Shown: in pieces, positions 24,326-32,792 of the stretch
Layout of the letters: each line of letters opens with the position of its first letter
How positions within the stretch are numbered: the first letter of the stretch is position 1
Source of the DNA: an uncultured Pseudomonadota bacterium
GTDB lineage: Bacteria; Myxococcota_A; UBA796; JAFGLY01
Assembly (NCBI GenBank): GCA_937912125.1
Contig: CALDOK010000226.1
Location: 1 to 35,839, forward strand
DNA length: 35,839 nucleotides
Direction of reading: 5' to 3'
Notes under the pieces: model-generated
The model's database searches: none
What the model saw: the letters and a program-made list of their open reading frames with translations, nothing else
What the model was told of the DNA's origin: nothing
Position numbers and translations under genes: made by a program

Positions 24326-25040
24326 AGCCCACGTCCCAGTAGTCGTCGGGGGCGCTGGCATACTCCTCGAGCCAGGTAGCCTGCCAGTCGTTGGCCCGGA
24401 CCAGGAAGTCGGCCACGTCGGGGTCGGCCTCGGCAGCCTCCTCCATCCACACGCTGTCGATATCGATCTTCCCCTCGGCGTTGCCCAGCCCCGGAATGCG
24501 CGCCGAGAGGCGGCCGATGTCTCCCTGCTCGCCCCAGGGATCCTCGGCGCTGGTGGGGCGCAGCCCGTCCACGTCGGACCAGGCCTCGATCCAGGTGATC
24601 TCGCCGGCGTCGTTGAAGCTGAACTCCTCGTAGATGGGGCAGCCCCGGCCTTCGTGGGCGTCGTAGTAGAACACCACGACGCAGCGGCCGAAGGGCTGGG
24701 TGTCGAAGGCGCGGCAGTCCCGCTCGGGCACGACGGAGGGGTAGAGAGTGAGCAGGGTGTCGGTGGCTTCGATGTTCTCGCGGGTGTAGGCGGTGAGCTT
24801 GAGCCAGGGGGGCCACTCCCAGCGGGCGACGAGCTCGCTGTAGGGCGGCCAGCCGTCCAGCTCCACGCTGGTGTCCATGGTGTCGAAGTACATGCTGCTC
24901 ATGGCGGCGTAGTACTCCGGCGTCTGAGTGGGCTCGAGGCAGCCGGCCAGGGCACCGTCGTGGCTGCAAGGATCCGGCCCGGTGTCAGCCGCGGGGGTGC
25001 AGGCTCCCAGTGCCAGCAGCAGCGCGAGCCGCGAACGCAC
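24315..25040 (-). CDS. Small lipoprotein, NTF2/SnoaL-like (241 aa)
   Basis: The predicted lipoprotein starts at GTG 25040, with signal peptide A-L-G-A-C (Cys14) and A-D-T-G six residues later. The mature part contains a run that looks like an NTF2/SnoaL-type cone (C-V-V-V-F-Y-Y-D-A-H-E-G-R-G-C-P-I-Y-E-E-F-S-F-N-D ... I-T-W-I-E-A-W-S-D). Such domains bind small ligands, with or without catalysis. Several cysteines suggest disulfides in the periplasm. It starts 5 nt after the stop of the FG-GAP lipoprotein gene, so it is the third gene of that operon and probably translationally coupled. The family call is moderate; the lipoprotein call is strong. Confidence 0.87.
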   Translation of the reverse strand: MRSRLALLLALGACTPAADTGPDPCSHDGALAGCLEPTQTPEYYAAMSSMYFDTMDTSVELDGWPPYSELVARWEWPPWLKLTAYTRENIEATDTLLTLYPSVVPERDCRAFDTQPFGRCVVVFYYDAHEGRGCPIYEEFSFNDAGEITWIEAWSDVDGLRPTSAEDPWGEQGDIGRLSARIPGLGNAEGKIDIDSVWMEEAAEADPDVADFLVRANDWQATWLEEYASAPDDYWDVGCGW

Positions 25041-25045
25041 GATCG

Positions 25046-28000
25046 CTACAGGCCCGCGCCGCTGAACAGGTACGCCGCTCCCGAGGAGGTGCCGTTGCTG
25101 TCTTCGTAGGGCGCGCCCGCGATCAGATCGGAGCTCCCATCGCCATCCATGTCCCGGCCCGCCGCGACGGCGTAGCCCAGCTTGTCGCCCACGGTGTCGC
25201 CCAGGACGGTGGCGTAGGCATAGTCGCGCAGGGAGATGGTGCCCGACAGGGGCCCCAGCAGCACGTACACGGCGCCAGTGTTGGTGCCCAGGGAGGCGTC
25301 TCCCTCGGCCCCCACGGCCAGATCGCCGATACCGTCGCCGTCCAGGTCGCCCAGGCCAGAGACGGCGTTGCCCGCCAGCTGGTTGCTGGAGTCGCCGATG
25401 AGCTTGGCCTGAGCCGTGGACAGGCTGGCGGTGCCCGTGACAGGGCTGGTGATCAAGTAGCAGGCTCCGGCCGCCGATCCGCCGCTGTCTTCCCAGCGGG
25501 CGCCCACCAGCATGTCGTCGTTGCCGTCGCCGTCGAGATCGCCCGCGCCGGCCAGGGAGTAGCCGGCGTTGTCCCAGTCGGTCTCGCCGGTGAGCTTCGC
25601 GTCGGCGTAGGCCAAGCCCCAGGAGTTCGTGACCGGGCCGTACATCAGATACGCCGCGCCGCGCTCGGATCCCCCGCTGCTCTCGGCCTCGGCACCCACC
25701 ATGATGTCGTCGTTGCCATCACCGTCGATGTCGCCCGCGCCAGCCACCGCGGAGCCCGCCTGATCGCCGCTGGACTCACCGGCCATGGTGATGTCCATGC
25801 TGGTGCTGTAGTGGGTGCTGGTGAACGGACCGTAGGCCAAGAACGCCGCGCCGGTGGAGCTGGAGCGACCATAGGCGCCAACCAGGATGTCGTCGTACCC
25901 GTCCGCGTCCACGTCGCCCGCGCCGGCCACGCTCCAGCCCACCCGCTCGTTGGCCGTGGTGCCGAGGATGGCGATGCCCACGGTGCCTAGCTCGGCGTCG
26001 CCGGTGACAGGGCCGGGGATCACGAAGGCGGCACCCGAGGTGCTGGCGAAGGTGCTGTCGTTGGGCACTCCCACGATGAAGTCTTCCCGCCCGTCGCCGG
26101 TGACGTCGCCCAGCCCCGAGACGGACCAACCGACCTCTTCGTCTTCCTCGGTGCCCCAGAGGAAGGCCTGGGCGCTGCTGTACTCCTGGACGCCCGTGCT
26201 GGAGCCGGTGACCAGGTAGACGCCGCCGGCGTCGTTGGCCTCGTCGTTGTTGCCCGGAGCGCCGATGATGATGTCGGGCAGGCCGTCGCCGGTGAGGTCG
26301 CCGGCCAGGGCCAGGGCCATGCCCGCGTTGTCACCGGCCTTGCCCTGGAAGGCCAGGTCGCCGTCGGAGGCATACAGCAGCCGCTGGATGACCAGCACGC
26401 TGGAGGTGATGGTGTTGCCGGCATCATCGCCGTCGTGGGCCTGGGCCTCGAGGTAGACCTCGCTGCCGCGGCTGTAGGGTGACAGGTCTACGGAGGAGCT
26501 GCTCCCCACCAGGGCGCCGTCCACATACCAGGCGTAGTCGTAGCCCTCGGGATCTCCGTCGGCGTCGTACCAGCCGGTGGTGACCGCGGACAGCGAGCCG
26601 CCCCACGCGGCCGCGCTCGGGTCGGTGCTCAAGCCGGTGAAGCTGGGGGCCGTGTTGATGGCGGTGATGGTGGCGCTCGCGGTGGGCGATCCCGCACCGA
26701 TGCCGTCGGAGGGAGTGACCTCGAGGTAGATGTCCTGGTGCTTGGCGAACTGGGCGCTGGTGAGCGTCGTGGCGGTGGAGACCTGGCTGCCGTCCACGTA
26801 CCAGGCGTAGCTGACAGTCACCGAGTCGCCGTCATCGTCGCTGGGGGTGCCCACGGTGGCGGTGATGGTGTCGCCCTCGGCGGGGGAGCTGGGGGCGATG
26901 CTCACGCTGGGGACCACCGGAGGTGAGTTGAGCACCGTGCGGGTCTCGGACTGGACCGTGGGCCCCACCACCTGGCCATCGTCGGCGCCCACACTGCAGC
27001 TGACCGAGTCGCCGCGGCTGAAGTACGAGCCGTCGATGCTGGCGCTGGTGCTGACCTCGGAGCCGTTGACGACCCAGCTGTAGGCCATACCCAAGTCGTC
27101 CCCGTCCACATCCACCAGATCCGCGCCGATGCAGGTGGCCACCGACCCCTCGTACAGCTCGGTGGGGTCCATGGTGACGGAGGTGAGGGTGGGCGGGCTG
27201 TTGAGGATGTCGACGCGATTGCTGGTGACCGGGCTGGCGAAGTCGTAGCCGTCGGAGGCGGTGATCTCGACCCACACCTGCTGGTTCTTGTCGAAGTGTT
27301 CGCCGGTGAGGGTGGCCTCGGTGGCTGCGGCCACCAGGCTGCCGTCCACGTACCAGGCGTAGGTGTAGCTGGCGGTGTCGCCCTCGAGGTCGCGGATCTG
27401 GGCCTCGACCTCGAGCACGGTGTCCTCGTAGGCCTCCTCGGGCCCCAGGACGACACCGTCCACGAGGGGGGGCGAGTTGCCCACGACCGCCGAGGCCGTG
27501 CCGGTCGGGCCCTGCTCGGCGCCGTCGAAGGGCGCGATGAAGACCTCCCAGGTCTCCCAGCGCTGGGTCGCGGCCGCAGGGACGGTGTCGCCGGTGTAGC
27601 TGGTGAACACGCCGTCGACGGTCCAGGACCAGTCCAGCGCCACGGTGTCGCCGTCGAGATCCACGGCCGCGGCCACGGCCACGATGTCCTCGTTGGACAG
27701 GGGGTCGGCGGGCTGCATGGTGATCTCCACCGTGGGCAGCGCGTTGACCACGGTGACCTCGGCCACCACCGGGGGCCCCTCGAGGCTCCCGTCCAGGGCG
27801 AGCACCTCGACACGCCAGACCTCGCCCTTGGCCGTGGCGGCGGCGGGCAGGATCGCCTCGGTGTAGTCGGCCTGCAGATCGTTGTCCCGGTACCACAGGT
27901 AGCGGTAGTCCACGGGATCGCCCTCGGGATCCAGGGCGTCGGACAGGACCGTCACCTCCAGATCGTCGCCGGTGTCGGGCAGGGCGGGACGCAGGCGGAT

Positions 28001-28072
28001 GATGCTGGGTCCAGGCGCTCGGTCGCCGCCACAGGCGGTGGCCAGGAGCAGGATGACAAGGGCGTTGCGCAT
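25046..28072 (-). CDS. Lipoprotein with six Ig-like repeats and a seven-bladed FG-GAP propeller (1008 aa)
   Basis: The signal peptide ends A-T-A-C within the first 20 residues, and D-T-G appears about 20 residues later. Residues of about 40-555 hold six Ig/PKD-like modules, each with a Y-x-W-Y-V-D-G-type strand and linked by N-S-P-P or N-T-A-P. Residues of about 560-1008 hold seven FG-GAP repeats (G-D-x-D-G-D-G-x-D-D-I-x-V-G-A), the calcium-binding blades of integrin-alpha-type propellers. The protein is probably exposed on the outer surface and binds ligands or other proteins in a Ca2+-dependent way. I chose ATG 28072, preceded by GAGGAGG; a GTG five codons earlier coincides with the ribosome site and is unlikely. 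The upstream gene ends 11 nt before this ATG. Confidence 0.95.
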   Translation of the reverse strand: MRNALVILLLATACGGDRAPGPSIIRLRPALPDTGDDLEVTVLSDALDPEGDPVDYRYLWYRDNDLQADYTEAILPAAATAKGEVWRVEVLALDGSLEGPPVVAEVTVVNALPTVEITMQPADPLSNEDIVAVAAAVDLDGDTVALDWSWTVDGVFTSYTGDTVPAAATQRWETWEVFIAPFDGAEQGPTGTASAVVGNSPPLVDGVVLGPEEAYEDTVLEVEAQIRDLEGDTASYTYAWYVDGSLVAAATEATLTGEHFDKNQQVWVEITASDGYDFASPVTSNRVDILNSPPTLTSVTMDPTELYEGSVATCIGADLVDVDGDDLGMAYSWVVNGSEVSTSASIDGSYFSRGDSVSCSVGADDGQVVGPTVQSETRTVLNSPPVVPSVSIAPSSPAEGDTITATVGTPSDDDGDSVTVSYAWYVDGSQVSTATTLTSAQFAKHQDIYLEVTPSDGIGAGSPTASATITAINTAPSFTGLSTDPSAAAWGGSLSAVTTGWYDADGDPEGYDYAWYVDGALVGSSSSVDLSPYSRGSEVYLEAQAHDGDDAGNTITSSVLVIQRLLYASDGDLAFQGKAGDNAGMALALAGDLTGDGLPDIIIGAPGNNDEANDAGGVYLVTGSSTGVQEYSSAQAFLWGTEEDEEVGWSVSGLGDVTGDGREDFIVGVPNDSTFASTSGAAFVIPGPVTGDAELGTVGIAILGTTANERVGWSVAGAGDVDADGYDDILVGAYGRSSSTGAAFLAYGPFTSTHYSTSMDITMAGESSGDQAGSAVAGAGDIDGDGNDDIMVGAEAESSGGSERGAAYLMYGPVTNSWGLAYADAKLTGETDWDNAGYSLAGAGDLDGDGNDDMLVGARWEDSGGSAAGACYLITSPVTGTASLSTAQAKLIGDSSNQLAGNAVSGLGDLDGDGIGDLAVGAEGDASLGTNTGAVYVLLGPLSGTISLRDYAYATVLGDTVGDKLGYAVAAGRDMDGDGSSDLIAGAPYEDSNGTSSGAAYLFSGAGL

Positions 28073-28083
28073 GGTCGTCCTCC

Positions 28084-30669
28084 TCACTCGCCCGCGCCGG
28101 CGGCGGGGGCTTCGTCGAGCTCGAACTCTTCCTCATCGAGGGAGAAGTCGACCTCGAAGTCCTCCTCGGGGGCTGTGTAGAATGCGTCGTCTTCAGGTCC
28201 GGGGACCGGCTCGGCGGAGGCTGGCTCCGGGGCGGGCTCGTCCGCTGGGGGCTCTTCGTCGTCGGACCCGGCGGCGGCGGCTTCTTCTTCGGGCTCTTCG
28301 TCGTCGGACCCGGCGGCGGCTTCTTCTTCGGGCTCGTCGTCGGAGACCGTGGGCTCCTTGGAGCGCTTCGCACGGCCCGCGTCTTCATCGCGGGGAGGAG
28401 GGAGCATCGCGGGCTCGGGGGTGCTGGGGAGATCACCCAGGGACCACAGATCCCAGTCCTCGACAGAGCGCTTCTTGGCGCGGCCCCGGAGGTACAGCGT
28501 GGTGGATGCGCCCAGCCCGGCCACGGTCACGCCCAGGCCGCCCAGGGCGATGGTGTTGCTGGAGCGCAGGCTGTCCTGGACGTCCACCCGCTGGGAGAAG
28601 AGATCCCAGGCGCCGTTGTAGTCCTGGTCGGTCATGGCCTGGTCGTAGCTGGTGTCGAGATCGTTGAGGCTGGACCTGTCGCCAAGGGAGCGGGCGAAGC
28701 TGATGGCCGAGACGCTGGCCGCGGCCACCGAGGCGCCCGCGGTGCCGATGGCGAGCTTGGTGGCCATGGGCATCTTCTTGGACCGCTCCTTGCGGCGCTC
28801 CCATTCCTGACGCTCGGCGCGCACGGCGGCGGCGCGGGACATGGACTCCCACACCAGGCTGACCTCGGAGGTCTCGCCGGGCTCAGGCTGGAAGCTCACG
28901 CGCCCGCTGCCCAGGATGGGGTGGTCCACGGAGATGGTGTAGTCGCCCGGGGGCAGGCTCTGCAGCAGCACGGGCTCGGCGATGGCCACGCCGCCCTGCT
29001 CCTGCGCCGCGGCGTCCCGGGGCACGCTGGTGACGGACAGCTTGGCGCCCTCGGGACAGCCCGCCAGGCCCAGCCGGCTGCCAGAGGGGATGCCCGCGAT
29101 GCGCACGGCACCGGGGAGCTCCTTGCGGATGGCCACATCCTGGCTGGCGTCGGGCTCGAGCTCGAGCAGGAACTGCCGCTTGCCGCTGGGGCCGTCCACC
29201 GCCACCACAAGGCGTCCGGCGGTGACCGTCAGATCGCCCTCTTCGCTGGGCTGGTGCTTGACCCCCAGATCGGTGACCGTGACGGCGACCCCTTCGGGCC
29301 AGTCGGACAGGGTGAGGGTGGCGGTGCCCAGCCAGGTGAGCTCGGCGCTATGGCTGGACTGACGCCTGGGGCGGATGGGCTCGAGGGTGGTCTCGAGGGG
29401 CTGGTAGCCCGCGCCCGCGGCGCGCAGGTCCAAGGCGGTGTCGGCGGGGACGTCGGTGAAGGTGTAGCGGTTGCCCTGGATGGCGTCGGGGGCGAAGGGC
29501 TCACCCTGGGGGGGATCGATGGTGAGGGCGGGCGAGGAGCCCTTCTGGACGCCGGAGACGGTGAGGCGGATGCTGCCCGACTCGGACTCGATCTTCTTGA
29601 TGATGGCGGCGGTCTCTTTGTCGTCGTCGCCAGCGGCCACGGCCTTGCGGTAGGCGCGCAGGGCCTGGCGGGCGTCGCCGGCCTGCATGGCGGCCTCGGC
29701 TTCGTCGCGGAAGGGCATGAACTTGGCCTGGCGGGCCTGCTCTTCACGGCGACGCCGGGCTTCCTCGTCCTTGAGGCGCTGCTCTTCGACCAACCGGCGG
29801 GCTTCGTCCTCGCGACGCTGGCGCTCGAGCTCGGCCTCTCGACGGGCGTCGGCCTCGGCCCGGGCGGCGGCGGCGGCTTCTTCGCGACGCTGCTGCTCGG
29901 CCAGGCGCCGCGCGGCTTCTTCTTCCTTGCGAAGGGCGGCCTCTTCGGCCTTGATGCGCGCTTCTTCTTCGGCGCGACGACGGGCGTCCGCGGCGGCCAG
30001 GCGCTTGGACTCCTCGGCGCGCTGGCGGGCCTGCTCCTGCAGGCGCCGGGCTTCCTCTTCGAGGGCTCGGGCCTGGGCGGCCAGATCTGCGGCCGATTCT
30101 TGTTCGGCGCGGCGGCGTGCCTCGGCCTCGGCTTCGGCGCGGCGGCGTTCTTCTTCCTCCCAGTTCGGCTCGTCGTCCTCTTCGGCGATCGCTTGCTCTT
30201 CGGCCCACCCGAGCTCGTCCACGTCCTCCCAGCCCAGATCGTCCCCTTCCTCTTCCTCGAGGCGGCGGGCTTCTTCTTCGCGGCGGCGCTCGAGCTCGGC
30301 CTTGAGGCGCTCCTCGGCCTGACGGCGCGCATCGCTGCTGGAGCTGGACGAGCTGGACGAGCTGGAGCTGGATGAGCTCGAACGCTGCAGATCCTCGGCC
30401 CAGACCATGCGGAAGGCATCGGCGTACCAGTCGCAGGTGAGCTTGCCCTTGCTCTGTCCGTGAACGTCGAGGCTGTAGCGACGGCTGGGCCCCGTGAACT
30501 CGTCCTCGCGGAAGTCGACGCGGTAGTAGCCGTCGTCGAACTCGAGGATCACGGGGGTCATGCCTTGATATTGGCCGTTGACGTAGACCATGAGCGGGTC
30601 GGTGGCCGAGTCGACCTTGACCAGGGCCGCCTGGGCCATCGCCACGAACAATGCGAGGTAGATCAGCAT
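28084..30669 (-). CDS. Exported PEGA-like / poly-Ser / coiled-coil protein with acidic tail (861 aa)
   Basis: A signal peptide (about 1-15) is followed by a PEGA-like beta module (about 18-60: D-P-L-M-V-Y-V-N-G-Q-Y-Q-G-M-T-P). Next come sixteen consecutive serines (97-112) and then about 230 residues of Glu/Arg/Ala-rich heptad sequence predicting a long charged helix or coiled coil. A TPR-like pair (A-M-Q-A-G-D-A-R-Q-A-L-R-A-Y-R-K-A) and several PEGA-like beta modules follow. Near the C-terminus are two hydrophobic segments flanking a helical region, then a very acidic tail with S-D-D-E-E-P-E-E-E repeats. A signal plus two late TM helices leaves the tail's location uncertain. GGGAGG lies just before the ATG. 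It is the first gene of the operon with the FG-GAP and NTF2-like lipoproteins. The function is unknown; an envelope-spanning tether is plausible. Confidence 0.88.
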   Translation of the reverse strand: MLIYLALFVAMAQAALVKVDSATDPLMVYVNGQYQGMTPVILEFDDGYYRVDFREDEFTGPSRRYSLDVHGQSKGKLTCDWYADAFRMVWAEDLQRSSSSSSSSSSSSSSSSDARRQAEERLKAELERRREEEARRLEEEEGDDLGWEDVDELGWAEEQAIAEEDDEPNWEEEERRRAEAEAEARRRAEQESAADLAAQARALEEEARRLQEQARQRAEESKRLAAADARRRAEEEARIKAEEAALRKEEEAARRLAEQQRREEAAAAARAEADARREAELERQRREDEARRLVEEQRLKDEEARRRREEQARQAKFMPFRDEAEAAMQAGDARQALRAYRKAVAAGDDDKETAAIIKKIESESGSIRLTVSGVQKGSSPALTIDPPQGEPFAPDAIQGNRYTFTDVPADTALDLRAAGAGYQPLETTLEPIRPRRQSSHSAELTWLGTATLTLSDWPEGVAVTVTDLGVKHQPSEEGDLTVTAGRLVVAVDGPSGKRQFLLELEPDASQDVAIRKELPGAVRIAGIPSGSRLGLAGCPEGAKLSVTSVPRDAAAQEQGGVAIAEPVLLQSLPPGDYTISVDHPILGSGRVSFQPEPGETSEVSLVWESMSRAAAVRAERQEWERRKERSKKMPMATKLAIGTAGASVAAASVSAISFARSLGDRSSLNDLDTSYDQAMTDQDYNGAWDLFSQRVDVQDSLRSSNTIALGGLGVTVAGLGASTTLYLRGRAKKRSVEDWDLWSLGDLPSTPEPAMLPPPRDEDAGRAKRSKEPTVSDDEPEEEAAAGSDDEEPEEEAAAAGSDDEEPPADEPAPEPASAEPVPGPEDDAFYTAPEEDFEVDFSLDEEEFELDEAPAAGAGE
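28249..28344 (-). repeat. Short tandem repeat encoding an acidic tail (about 2.4 copies, 39-42 bp)
   Basis: Two near-identical units (28249-28290 and 28291-28329, the second shorter by one Ala codon) and a partial third encode S-D-D-E-E-P-E-E-E-A-A-A(-A)-G. The one-codon length difference points to slippage or unequal recombination. Confidence 0.75.
30334..30381 (-). repeat. Poly-serine tract (16 codons)
   Basis: Sixteen Ser codons in a row use a mixture of AGC, TCC, TCG and TCA. The mixed codons argue that the serine run is kept at protein level and is not a fresh slippage product. Confidence 0.8.
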
Positions 30670-30746
30670 GGGCCCTCCCGGCCCGAGGCTCCCCCGCTGA
30701 CCACCGCGTCTGCCGCGATTGAGGAGGGGGAGTGGGAAGACCCAAG

Positions 30747-30754
30747 AGTATATC
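30747..30754 (-). promoter_or_regulatory. Candidate -10 element (GATATACT) of the PEGA/FG-GAP operon
   Basis: GATATACT on the minus strand lies about 78 nt before the ATG at 30669, in the 235-nt divergent region shared with the fourth MopE-stalk gene. TATACT closely fits a sigma-70 -10. No clear -35 was found. Confidence 0.35.
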
Positions 30755-30904
30755 AGGCTACCGAGCGAAGGGAGCCCCCCGCGCACAGAGCCCGTCCTGC
30801 CCGCAGTTCGCCACCACCTGCGCGCTCGCCAGGACACGGCGCATTGTCGCCGGCTCTGTTTCGTGCGAGGCTTCCATCTGTCCCATCCCCCCCGGAGGAC
30901 CACC

Positions 30905-32761
30905 ATGACCAGGCTCACCACCCCGATCTGCCTGCTGCTGACAGGCTGCATCTGGATCACCGACGGCGATCACGCGGATCGTCTGGACCTGGACCTGGAC
31001 GGCCTGCGCTACGACCAGGACTGCGACGACAGCGACGCGGCGATCGGCGCGCCAGCCACCTGGTACGCGGACAGCGACGGCGACAGCTACGGCGATCCCG
31101 CCTCGAGCATCGAGGCCTGTGAAGCTCCCGAGGGCTTCGTTGCGGACGCAGGCACGGGCATGGAGGACTGCGACGACGGCGACGCGGCGGTGAACCCCGC
31201 GGCCGTGGAGATCTGCAACGGCGTGGACGACGACTGCGACGAGCTCGTGGACGACGCGGACGACGGCCTGGCCGGGGGAGATGACTGGTACCCGGACGCC
31301 GACGGCGACGGCTTCGGTGACGGCTTCGGCACCCCGGTGCAGGCCTGCGATCAGCCGGCGGACCACACGGGCGTCGACATGGCGCTGGACTGTGACGACG
31401 ACGACGACAGCGTCTACCCCGGCGCGGACGAGTACTGCGACGCCATCGACCACGACTGCGACGGCGAGAGCTGGGACGACGACGCGGTGGATGCAGAGAC
31501 CTGGTACCTGGACGGCGACGGCGACGACTACGGCCTGGACGACGACACCACCGTCGCCTGTGAGCAGCCCAGCGGCTACGCGGCCCAGGGCGGCGACTGC
31601 GACGACGGCGACGCGGCGTACAACCCCGCCGCCACCGAGGACGACTGCGCGGATCCCGCCGACTACAACTGCGACGGGTCCACCGGCTACGCCGACGACG
31701 ACGGCGACGGCTGGGCGGCCTGCGAGGAGTGCGACGACGGCGACGCCGCCATCCATCCAGGCGCCAACGAGTACTGCGACGGGGCGGACAACGACTGCGA
31801 CGGCGCCATCGACGAGGAACCCTTCGACGGTGACATCTGGTACGTCGACGACGACGGGGACGGCTACGGCAGCAGCTCCAGCAGCCGGATCGCCTGCGAC
31901 CAACCCAGCGGGTACGACGACGATCCGGACGACTGCGACGACGGCGACGCCGCGATCAACCCGGCCGCCGACGAGATCTGCAACCTGGTGGACGACGACT
32001 GCAACGGCCTGGTGGACAGCGACGACCCCCTGGTGTTGGACGCCGCCGACTGGTACCCGGACACCGACGGAGACACCTACGGAGACGCCGCCGCGACCGC
32101 CGTGGTGGCCTGCGATCAGCCCGTGGAGCACGTCGGCGACAACAGCGACTGTGACGACGCCGTCGCCGCGGTCAACCCGGGCGCGGACGAGACCCCCAGC
32201 GACGCCTGCTTCGACGCGGTGGACAACGACTGCGACGGCGCCATCGACACCGCCGACGCCAGCTGCGCCGCCTGCCCCAGCCCCTGCGCGGACGAGGTCT
32301 GCGTATACGTGGACGGCACGCTCGAGGCCCTGCAGAGCACCGCCCTGGCTGCGCCCATGGTGGACATCGACAGCCTGGCGCTGGGCTACGGGCTGTTCGA
32401 CCAGGTGATCCTGGGGGTCGCCGGGACCGTCGTGGTCGCCGAAGACTTCACCACCAGCCTGGGCTGCTTCGCCACGGGCGCGCTGGTGGGGACCACCCTG
32501 GACGCCAGCAAGTCCGCGACCTGCACCTTCGCCAACCAGGACCTGAGTGGGGGCGACTGGGTGGTGGCGGTGGACGTGCTCGCCGGCAGCGCTGACGGCG
32601 CCCTGGCGCTGATGGACCTGCTCAACCCGGGCAACGCCTGGTACGACCTGGCCAGCGCGCCGGTGCTCGACGACGGCGCGGGCGCCACCGTCCCCTTCAC
32701 CGGCGGCGCGCTGGACCTGGGCGGCGACCACCGGGTGGTCATGTGCGGGACCACGCCGTAG
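30905..32761 (+). CDS. MopE-repeat stalk lipoprotein with unrecognised C-terminal head (618 aa)
   Basis: This is the fourth stalk protein. The signal peptide ends L-L-T-G-C (about Cys15). The stalk (about 38-450) has about seven D-C-D-D units, the first lacking its D-E-x-C-D-G half. It includes the same odd segment D-D-C-A-D-P-A-D-Y-N-C-D-G-S-T-G-Y as in two paralogues 20 kb away. The head (about 454-618) opens with a Cys-rich C-P-S-P-C-A-D-E-V-C and continues as a Gly/Asp/Val-rich, apparently all-beta domain of about 150 residues with late cysteines. It matches neither the fibrinogen-like nor the kelch-like heads and I cannot name it. GGAGGA lies about 6 nt before the ATG. Unlike its paralogues it has no D-T-G after the lipid cysteine. 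Confidence 0.93.
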   Translation: MTRLTTPICLLLTGCIWITDGDHADRLDLDLDGLRYDQDCDDSDAAIGAPATWYADSDGDSYGDPASSIEACEAPEGFVADAGTGMEDCDDGDAAVNPAAVEICNGVDDDCDELVDDADDGLAGGDDWYPDADGDGFGDGFGTPVQACDQPADHTGVDMALDCDDDDDSVYPGADEYCDAIDHDCDGESWDDDAVDAETWYLDGDGDDYGLDDDTTVACEQPSGYAAQGGDCDDGDAAYNPAATEDDCADPADYNCDGSTGYADDDGDGWAACEECDDGDAAIHPGANEYCDGADNDCDGAIDEEPFDGDIWYVDDDGDGYGSSSSSRIACDQPSGYDDDPDDCDDGDAAINPAADEICNLVDDDCNGLVDSDDPLVLDAADWYPDTDGDTYGDAAATAVVACDQPVEHVGDNSDCDDAVAAVNPGADETPSDACFDAVDNDCDGAIDTADASCAACPSPCADEVCVYVDGTLEALQSTALAAPMVDIDSLALGYGLFDQVILGVAGTVVVAEDFTTSLGCFATGALVGTTLDASKSATCTFANQDLSGGDWVVAVDVLAGSADGALALMDLLNPGNAWYDLASAPVLDDGAGATVPFTGGALDLGGDHRVVMCGTTP

Positions 32762-32792
32762 AGCGCCCGAAGACGCGCCTTGCAGGCCATCC

